This document shows positions 56,001 to 64,000 of a DNA stretch of 64,000 bases, piece after piece. Position 1 is the stretch's first letter, and each line of letters starts with the position of its first letter. This DNA is from Halichondria panicea (taxonomy: Eukaryota > Porifera > Demospongiae > Suberitida > Halichondriidae), in NCBI RefSeq assembly GCF_963675165.1, contig NC_087392.1, forward strand, positions 3,115,001 through 3,179,000, read 5' to 3'. A program made the translations under genes and the position numbers. Under the pieces are notes generated by a model that worked only from the letters and a program-made list of their open reading frames with translations, was not told the DNA's origin and did not search any database.

Positions 56001-59000
56001 AGACCTGATCGAGGTACAATAGAACTTCTCCAATGTAAGTCACACAACTGCAGCAAATGGCCATAGCTCGATGTTTAACCACCAACTAATTCTTATTAGC
56101 TATGCTGTAGAAGGTATTCTTTTTCAACTTTCCGTTTGCTCTTTGGGAGGCTATGCATGTTATACTTTTCATTTGTTTCCTGTAAATCAAGGCTATTCTC
56201 CGTGACCTAAAACGGCAGCATTCTCAAATCCTTGCCCCTGCCGCCATTAGTTATCCATTAATTGCTCTGTAGGTTTCACCGGACTTCATCCTCATACACT
56301 CCTCATACACTATTACAGTGGAACCTCCATAAAACGGACACCATTGGGGAACAGCCTTGTTATAGAGAGGTCGTCTTCCTTCGGAGGTTTTAATTGCCAG
56401 CTATATATGTATGCTCTATGAGTCATTTCTTGCTGCAAATGAATCTTGGAGCTTTGCTAACTGCTTCTTTAGCTCATACAAGCTGAAAAGGCTGTAGGGA
56501 CAAGCTACAGCTAGGTTTTCACGATTGTGCAAAATAATGCTATCTCAGCAATGATTTTCAGCTAATTATGGGTGTGGCTGTCCGTTTTGGGAAGTTATTT
56601 TCCATTGCTAAAGCTTGTTGGGGACTAGAAAGCTGCTCGTTATACGGAGTAGAGAGGTGGTCGCTCCTGAGAGGTTGCTTTACATTGAATGAAGTCATTG
56701 TAGTTTCAATTCGGACCTGAGCTCTTGGCCGTTATATAGCGTGTGGTTGCTCTTTGGAGGTGGTCGTTAATAGAGGTTCCACTGTAGTTATTGCTGACAT
56801 CTTGACAACACTTATAATGTACACTTACACGCCAATGGTTTAACATATCAGTATTTTCTAAATGTAGCTTATTCCTGAGTGTGAATTGTCGGGCACTACG
56901 AAACTATTGTGTTGTGTTGCTCACGCATCTGTGTATGTAAAGTTATTAAGATATCCCCCACAGTTGGTAATCAGAATCCTCATGCTTTGTATACCTTGTG
57001 CTGTTGCAGGACTGGGTAATGATCAGAATGCTAAGTGGGTTGGAGCCAGAGGTAACCAGACGTTTATGATTCTGGATGAAATGCTAATCCCTGAGTCTGC
57101 CATCAGTCAGTACAGAGCCTTCGCCAACTCGGAAATGATTGGTTAGAACTGCATGTTGTAGGTACATGTATACATAGTGGTTTTAATGTCAACCATGCAG
57201 GTATTGTACCTCCAAAAATGTCTGGGGAAGATTCACATACCATTCTTGTGGACAGGGGCTCTAAGAATAGGGAGGGTGAACGGCTCAAGGCTAGAAGGTA
57301 TGGAAAATGCTGAGTGTTTTGTGTAGCAGGGATTATCATCATTGCAATTTACTGTGATCACAACATTTCAGCTGCAGCTAAGCATTGGTTAAAATTTACT
57401 ACTATAGGATGGATGACAGCAACCAACAGGACCTGGGTGGGTGCAGTGTGTATATGGACCCTGAGTACAACATTTTGTGGACCTACTCCCCTCTAACCAA
57501 AATGGTTGCTTCATTCAACCCCATCACATCAAACATACAAGGTACAGTTGCGTTAAGCAATTAGATGCTGTTTGTGATCTATTTGTCTATGATCTACATG
57601 TATTTAGATAGACTTGTAGAAAATTTAAGTACAATGAATTTTGACGCTTTAATTCTCTTTCAGACACTGTGGGCACAATCCTGAATTCGTCTATTTGCCT
57701 TCCTGGGTCAAAGGCTGCTCATACTAGTCGCTCACATCTAGCCGTAAACCTCCTCTCTTGTATCACCACCCTAGCTACACAACCCTCCCCCTCCCTTGGT
57801 GTCATGACCGGAGGAATCAAACGCAAGTACAACAAGGATGACTTCCATGCTGTACTGAGATTTAACGGTAGGTAATGTGTTTATCATTCCTCCCTCTCTT
57901 TGTCTCGCCTTTACCCACCCCACCCACTCTTGTCAAAGATTTTGTATGACACTGTCGCTTGGGTTTTTATCACGATGAAATACTGTACCTTCGTCTATAT
58001 ATTATATTTCTGCAAGCTTGAGAGGGAAGTGGGCATAATATGATGAGGTTTTATTCAAAAATACGCCCACCAAATACCCGCGGCTTAGCATTGAAAGCAA
58101 CACAATTATGACAATTTAGTACGTTAATCTGATTAGAAGCGTAAGCATTATTACAGCCAGGAGTGCATGAGGGGATGGAGCGTCTTACTATGCATAGTAT
58201 TGTAGATTAACTATGTCTCTACCACATTTCCTTGTTTGTAATGTGCTATGTGCGGCTGATAACACGTTTGATCTAACAATAGTGAACATCATAAGTACAA
58301 TGAATAATGTTAGCAGCACTAGCGGTTGAACATGGACATTTATTTGATGCTCATCCTGAAACAGCTTGAAAGGATGGACAAGTCGTATGAGAGCTATCAA
58401 ACATGTACATTGTGGTAACTTTCTCCGCGGAAGGAACAGCAAGAGAACTTGTAGTTGTTCCCTGTATATATACTCAGACATGCATTCAGACATGCATCCA
58501 ATTTAGGGCGTCATACAGGATTTTGAAGTAGAGGGGGGAAAGTCACCAGTTCAATTTTGCGTAAAGAAAGGTTGCCCATTATTTCAATGCCCTGTTAGTA
58601 GTAACAGCTGCCGGCTATGGAAAGCCAGGGACATGTCTGGAAAATTATTGTTAATTAGGTGGTCTTGCGTGAATTTTGGTGGGTTTGGGGTTGCCTTTGC
58701 ATATACTCAATCATACAACTGGTACCTAAATGCACATTATATATTTTTTGTGACATGAGAACAGAGAATGTGCTCCATATGCCCATTTTATGCTTGATCA
58801 ATTTGCCTCCTGCCTTGCCAAAAGAAACTGTGGGACAGATCTATTGTACATATACATGTATTTTCATTACTGGTACTTGTAGCCAATGGTATGTACGTGT
58901 ACATGTAACAGTTTATGCCATACAATGATGAATATCTACTTTTGTCTCATTACAGCCCATGGTGGAGGGTGGGGTTACTCCAACTCTTCAATAGAGGCTA

Positions 59001-62000
59001 TTCGATTCTCCCCCGACAGCGACATTCTTCTAGGAGGCTACGGACTTTACGGAGGCAGAGGAACATACAATGTAGAAATAAAGGTGCTGAGAACTCCTAT
59101 AGCAGCATACCTTTAATCTCAATTTTGTTCAGGTGTATGACTTGGGAGAAGGTGGAGGAGACGCAGAGACAGAGGGTACACTGCTTGCTAGTCACAATGA
59201 GGTTGGCTACACCTGTGAGAAGCAACAAACATGCCGCGTCCTGTTTGATAAGTGTGTACTTCTGGTGGCTGACCACTGGTATGTGGCCTTTGCCGGAGTG
59301 AGTTCACCCTCAGGGGCTAGCTCTGACGCTGGTTCTTCTGGTCAGAACACTGTGCAGGGACACGACAAGTTAGTTTTGTACCTTATGCGAGTAATGTAAA
59401 CTAATGTGTTAATGCTGATGCCACTTACATGTACAGGGTCACGTTCAAATTTAAATCATCTCGACGTTCAAACAATGGTACAGATGTTGGCTCAGGGCAG
59501 ATTCCTGAAATCCTGTACCGCACTCCAGAAGTTGAACAGGAAGAAGATGTGCAGCTACAGCTTCTTGGGAAGGACTTTGCCTCAACAGTATCTGCTGTAC
59601 GTAATTATATCTAGATTACATGTGTAAACTTTGTGCTGGAGGTTGATGTTTTTTTCTTGTAGGATGGGCTGACTGCTGTCCTTCGCCTGCTGGACTGGTC
59701 CTGGAGTAAACTCACCCAGATTGATCCTTCTACTGACACAGAGAATCTCATGTTCATTGCCAAGTCGTCTCTTGACCTTCTCCAGACCTACATACTGAGG
59801 GCATTTCCTGAAAAGGGAAAATCCTACAATCCAGAGTTGGACTGTACTGAACTGGCAACTGCTATTTTTGAAGGTCGTACTTTGCTTCGTTTAATCTTGT
59901 CTAGTCGTTTCCCTCCTCAAGTTTATGGCAAGCCCTCTCCCCTTCATGTGGTGATAAATGCATGTGGAGAGACATTCAGAGCTTGTTTCAGTGCTTTTTA
60001 TCCATCCTCACCACTCAAATGGTTTGCTCTCTGCCAGCAACTACAAGTTGTAGACCCGGTATGTGTTTGTCACAATTGTCATTACTTGCTGATTATGTGT
60101 AGTTGGGCATGGCTCGACATCCGTAAACCGGGTGGGGTGGTTTGTGCATAGATTAAAGAGAAAGGGATTGGCAACGCAGCACCCTCGAGGTGGTGCCATC
60201 CGTGTTTCCCCGCTGTTCCATTTTCCTACTGGGCGTGCTTACCATGCCAAATAGCTATGAATGTACACGTGGGTGGTTGAATTGTGGTGATCTGATTGGT
60301 TTGCAGCTAATGCTATATGCAGCAGAACAAAACCTGATTTACCATGCCAAATAGCTATGAATGTACACGTGGGTGGTTGAATTGTGGTGATATGATTGGT
60401 TTGCAGCTAATGCTATATGCAGCAGAACAAAACCTGATATAGGGTTCAGGGGCCACTTGCGACCTGATCTCCCCGTTTCATGAACGTTGGGCAACGCCTA
60501 ACTAGTCACTTATGCAATGCTAACGTATATTTATTTTTCTGCAGAGTGACGTATTGAGTGGTATTCCCATGGAAAATTTGCTCTCAGCTGTTTTGGAGGC
60601 TCTAGCTCAATCCACAGTCAGCTATATTGGACTTGCATATGACTCCACAATTTCCATTAGTTCAGGTTAGCTATTCAAAGTGTGCTGCCAAAATCTGTGG
60701 AGCATCAGTTTATTACAGAGCATGAGGACTTTAATATTAATTTTGCCTGTGACACAATTACTTCCGGTTTAACTTCTGTAACAGACATGTGCTGAGCTGT
60801 CACGCCCCTTTACAATGAAATCAATCAATGTGTTTTGCAGTCTGTACACTGTGCACTCTAGTATATGTGATCATTGAGGATAGAGATCTGCTTCTACTGC
60901 TACTGTACTGCACTACCTGTAAATAAAGTACATGTAGGTAATCGTATTTTCAAGATCTGTTAGCTCACTGGCAGTAGCCAACCACTCTGTGGAACAAGGA
61001 TTGTTTTCAATATCACACATTTCCTTTCTTTGGAATAGCGCTTGCATTCTGCAATGCACAAACTGCAAAAGCGTATTGATTTTACATTCAGTTGGCTTCA
61101 ATGTAAAGGGGTGTACCAACTCAACAAATGTTTAATTAAAGCAGGTAGTAAGGTGTCACAGACAAAGGGTACCGTACAACAGGTTATTTTCATACATAAT
61201 TATGGTGGACATTTTTGTATATTTCATATTGAAGAGCATCATGCGGAATTTATTCTACCGCAATAGATTCAACGTCACTATGCTAAGCTGTACAAAAATA
61301 AAAAAATACGAAATAATTAAATGGTCGTTTGTACGAAAATTTGCACGAACGAAAATTACCCCGCTATACTATACTATACTGGATTATAAAATTATATATA
61401 AAATGAGGTAATGAAATAATGAGACCTATTGATACCCATTGTGCAGCTATCCAGAACTCGGAACACACCTCCATATATCCTGTACTGTCTGAGTTCATGC
61501 AGATGAAAACTCTGGTATGCTTACATACTGTTACGATTCAGTAAACGCTTAGCTAGCTACCTGTATTAAGTTGATTAATTTACTCACAGGAGGAGATTGG
61601 CGAGGTTCAACTGCTTGGATTCCATGCTGTTGCCACTAGGCTCTTGGGAATAGTGACGGCTCCTATCCACACTGCTTTAGTGAATAAACAGGCTGAGGTT
61701 TGTTATAGGGTTTTGTGTTGCAATTCCGCATATGGAGGCTCACTGTTCCTTAGGTATCCCCAGTTGTTGCTAAGGCTGGTGCTCTACTACTTTCAAGAAT
61801 TAATGAGCTGTCACTGTGTGTATCATACCCCGAATCAGCTGCCACTCTTGGCCTCCCTGTGCTGCAACAAGAGAAGAAAGACCCCATTGTGGAGAGTTCC
61901 CCTAGGTTTACAGCCAGAGAATGCGGGCACCCTACTCTTATCCCCACTGAACTTGCTTTTTCTGTTAGCAAGGCTATCTTGCTGCGTGGGTTTACTGTAT

Positions 62001-64000
62001 ATGGCAATGCAGAAGGCACGTACAAATACAAAATGTGCTTAGAGAAACAGGGGCAAAGTTTGTCACTGAAAGAAGGGTCATTTGGGGGGAGAGACTGCAT
62101 TGGAGATCATTGTGTTGTGCAGCTGCTCTTCAAAGAACCAGTGACACTTCAGGTACAATGTAAAAGAAAGTTGTGTTTAGTTAACACACTCTTGACTATA
62201 CCACATGTAGCTAACCATTGTTACGTTATATGATCCATGACATTCTCCTGGTTACAAACACATGTGTTCAGACTGATGTGGTGTACACTGCCCACCTTGA
62301 GCTTCAGGGAGAAACCTACAACATAGGTGTTGAGGGGAAGCTCTCACTGACAGGGCCAGAAAGTGTAGAGTTCTTTCTTCACCACACTGGGATGGAGGAC
62401 TCTAACCCAGAGACTGGTTCTATCCTCAACTTTGTCTACTCCACGTATGTAAAAATTGTTTCAAATATGATAGCTATATGCCTCACTTATTTGTCCACAG
62501 CTGCTCTACACCCACACCACAGAATGTGGTCCAGCTGAGTGTGCACCTAGCCTCGATGTTACTAGATGTGACAGTGGGATTTCTGGAGCGGGTGCTGAGA
62601 GGGGATCTCACTTGGGACACTTTATCTTTCCTTGGATCTTCGTTCCTCTTCTCCACTCTTCTGCCGACCACACTCGCTCAACTTGGTCCCATTGCGTGTA
62701 GGCAACCAAAGGTAATTGTACCTGTCTCAATACTCTTTGATTAATGTTATACACACACACACACACACGATAGTATGCTGTGGAAGTTTTATCTCTTGTC
62801 AAGCGGGTCCTGGGTGTGGTTTCAGCGGCCTCTCAAAAGGCGGCCAGTTTGTCAAACAGTTCCTCCGACATCAAGTCCATGCACTATGCCACTGTAGATA
62901 CCGAGCACCCCTACAAGCCAGCCTCTGTGAAATATTTTAAGGTGTGCATGCATGCACACACACACTAGTGTTACGAAATGTTGTATATTTCTGCTCTCTA
63001 TACATAAATTATATACTACATGTACATCCGTACGTTTTGGCAATGGTGAGTAATTAAATGGTGGATTTTCGCATTAGAGATTTGTTTAGTTTAGTATGAC
63101 TATTAGCAGTAGCACATAACTCCTGCTATTAGTATCCAAAATAACAATTGAAATCCATATACCATTGACTTCTTTACAGGTCAAATTTTCAGAGAGTGTG
63201 CAGTGGATGACTCTTGAGTTTGACCCTAGGACAGGATTTGCTCAGCCAGAGGACAAGATAGGAGAACTTCTTGTACCTACATCTCGTCCCTCTCCTCTTA
63301 CACCGCCCAAACAGGCCAACTCACCTCCAGAAGTAACCCTCGTAGGGGTAGGGTTTGATGACATTTACGATGACTGGCAGAGATATTCTTTGGACTCTCC
63401 TCCTGGGCTCGTGTTGCTTCCTGGTGTGTAGTCAGTACACGCTTGTTCACTACTATTTCCAAATTATCAGGCCATTGTTGCGTCGCCATAAAGTTTTGTA
63501 ATTTTGTTTCGTAACTCCATTTGCAGGCAATGAGGTTCACATTGTGGTGCATACTGACACTGAATATGATAAGAAAGACTTCAGCAATCATTACGGACTA
63601 AAATGTCAAGTAGTGGGTTATGAATGGACTGCAAAAACAACAGATGTAAGTATACAGGCAGTATTTATAGCTGATTAGACTCATGTACTGAACATGCTTT
63701 AATGTTCGTTGCTGCAGTGTTTGCTGCTGTTAGAGAAGGAATTGGTGTCACTGGGAACTATGTGTGCCACCTCCCTCCTTAAGGAGAACATACTACTACC
63801 CTTTGCTGGTCTGTGTATGCTAAATAAAAAGTTTTTACTTCCACACAAGCAACAATATGTACATTTGACAATTTTCACCTTTAGATGAGCTCACTGTTAG
63901 CCAAGACCAGGCAGAAAAAGCTGACATGAGGATTGTGCAGGCCTCCAGTCAGGAAGTGCTGAGCAAGCATAACCACATTCTCTCTCGAGGCCTCATGGTG
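47036..64000 (+). CDS. MYCBP2: MYCBP2/PAM/Highwire (PHR) E3 ubiquitin ligase, N-terminal part
   Basis: Giant RING-type E3 of the PHR family (a synapse and axon regulator in bilaterians). 37 exons, the last cut by the window edge: 47036..47139, 47189..47249, 47300..47693, 48219..48415, 48549..48800, 48921..49083, 50181..50251, 51387..51528, 52009..52085, 52142..52349, 52450..52620, 52787..52945, 53004..53175, 53243..53481, 53757..53897, 55027..55108, 55395..55582, 55858..56013, 57010..57141, 57201..57297, 57408..57541, 57664..57867, 58956..59083, 59133..59368, 59437..59596, 59663..60058, 60545..60665, 61447..61514, 61590..61697, 61754..62152, 62272..62444, 62501..62711, 62774..62941, 63180..63423, 63527..63645, 63718..63808, 63885..64000. 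2,094 codons (human about 4,640). RCC1-like repeats (YTFGTNSYGQCG, YMFGNGNHGQLG, ITFGKHQEGQLG), a Cys-rich insert, PHR domain 1 (HGGGWGYSNSSIEAIRFS) and PHR domain 2 (exons 30-31). The RING lies off-window. Confidence 0.96.
47935..48164. mobile_element. ACCGTATAG-family MITE, GCGCGAAATTTTCG subtype
   Basis: 230 bp with inverted ends ACCGTATAGCGCGAAATTTT and CGAGG on both sides; inner inverted AAAATTAAG/CTTAATTTT blocks. Same outer ACCGTATAGCG as the other members but a different inner arm. In MYCBP2 intron 3. Confidence 0.75.
49128..50145. mobile_element. ~1-kb element with GTACCGTAYTCTA...GTTACGCCC inverted ends
   Basis: The left end GTACCGTACTCTATCGAGAT and the inverted right end GTACCGTATTCTACTGAGGT are followed by TTACGCCC on both sides. 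Inside are GGCTTAATTTCG blocks and a segment also present, inverted, in the element at 53983..54967. In MYCBP2 intron 6. No transposase seen. Confidence 0.7.
50252..51386. other. MYCBP2 intron 7, repeat-filled
   Basis: Contains an inverted copy (50590..50700) of the repeat at 54220..54260 and 58640..58720, an inverted fragment (50715..50860) of the NXT-intron array, and a copy (about 50870..51320) of the element interior seen at 49560..49800. No exon seen. Confidence 0.55.
53983..54967. mobile_element. Second copy of the ~1-kb TTACGCCC-ended element, inverted interior
   Basis: Left CGTATTCTACCGAGTTTACG, right inverse TAGGCGTATTCTCGGTGGAG. The interior 54520..54760 is the reverse complement of 49560..49760 (shares CTAGAACGCTAGCTATTGGT and GATCAATGAAGTG). 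Also includes a GGGGGGAAATAAAGGC-type repeat near 54150. In MYCBP2 intron 15. Confidence 0.6.
56316..56784. mobile_element. Tc1/mariner-like MITE with CAGTGGAACCTC ends and TA site
   Basis: 469 bp flanked by TA (56314..56315 and 56785..56786). Ends CAGTGGAACCTCCATAAAAC and inverse GTTAATAGAGGTTCCACTG. Solo ends of the same family occur at 41241 and 46177. In MYCBP2 intron 18. Confidence 0.75.
57868..58955. other. MYCBP2 intron 22
   Basis: About 1.1 kb without an exon. It includes a repeat (about 58505..58740) with CATACAGGATTTTGAAGTAG and GGTTTGGGGTTGCCTTTGCA, also found near 54118..54260 and inverted near 50590..50700. Confidence 0.55.
60241..60440. repeat. Exact-length tandem duplication, 2 x 100 bp
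   Basis: 60241..60340 and 60341..60440 differ at two or three positions; each starts ACCATGCCAAATAGCTATGA and ends GCAGAACAAAACCTGAT. In MYCBP2 intron 26, beside an end of the CCATAGAT-type family near 60147. Confidence 0.9.
60666..61446. other. MYCBP2 intron 27
   Basis: No exon recognised. Near 61350..61371 lies a degenerate right end of an ACCGTATAG-type element (CGAAAATTACCCCGCTATAC). Confidence 0.5.

Noticed and set aside
56014..56040. Donor at 56036 (CCAAT|GTAAGT) as the end of MYCBP2 exon 18
   Set aside because: Joining it to the exon at 57010 creates a TGA at the junction. The donor at 56014 (CGAG|GTACAA) keeps the frame and matches the family.

Overview
This is a eukaryotic, animal nuclear window. 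The genes are rich in introns, many of them very short (46-70 bp) with GT-AG borders. Coding exons are separated by AT-rich sequence, and small palindromic transposon remnants (MITEs) are everywhere. The gene set (DDX11, NOCT, NXT, NME6, bubblegum acyl-CoA synthetases, MYCBP2) is metazoan. Compact genes, the repeat style (termini reading ACCGTATAGCGGGTAATTTTCG-like) and the large single-exon beta-helix membrane protein suggest a sponge, probably a demosponge. The sequence alone does not prove the species.

Layout. 1-1898 (-): phosphoglycerate kinase, with its last exon(s) off the left edge. 3452-7719 (+): an unnamed secreted beta-helix protein with a Cys-rich segment and about eight membrane segments. 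10610-17975 (+): DDX11/CHL1 Fe-S DNA helicase in 22 exons. 18875-24641 (-) and 25361-34799 (+): two bubblegum-type long-chain acyl-CoA synthetases, head to head. 35473-37820 (-): nocturnin. 38194-42742 (+): NXT/p15 mRNA-export cofactor. 42874-46714 (-): NME6 nucleoside diphosphate kinase. 47036-64000 (+): the N-terminal part (about 2,094 codons in 37 exons) of the giant E3 ligase MYCBP2/PAM/Highwire, running off the right edge.

From 18 kb onward genes alternate strictly: three head-to-head pairs (ACSBG-A/ACSBG-B, NOCT/NXT, NME6/MYCBP2) with start codons only 321-719 bp apart, and tail-to-tail neighbours between them. I assembled exon borders by hand from reading frame, GT/GC-AG splice sites and phase. 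Each chain keeps one open frame throughout and most give proteins of normal family length. The genes are mostly unrelated housekeeping functions (glycolysis, sister-chromatid/DNA repair helicase, fatty-acid activation, NADP(H)/RNA phosphatase, mRNA export, NDP kinase, ubiquitin signalling). Apart from the acyl-CoA synthetase duplication there is no sign of a pathway cluster.

Main points for a second look: the orphan beta-helix/multi-pass membrane protein; the intron gain/loss pattern and the proline/glutamate repeat expansion in the acyl-CoA synthetase pair; two GC-AG introns; a start codon isolated from the rest of NME6; and several well-bounded non-autonomous transposons with clear target-site duplications, including a 9-bp-TSD MULE-like element and two ~65-70 bp CTAG-ended micro-palindromes.
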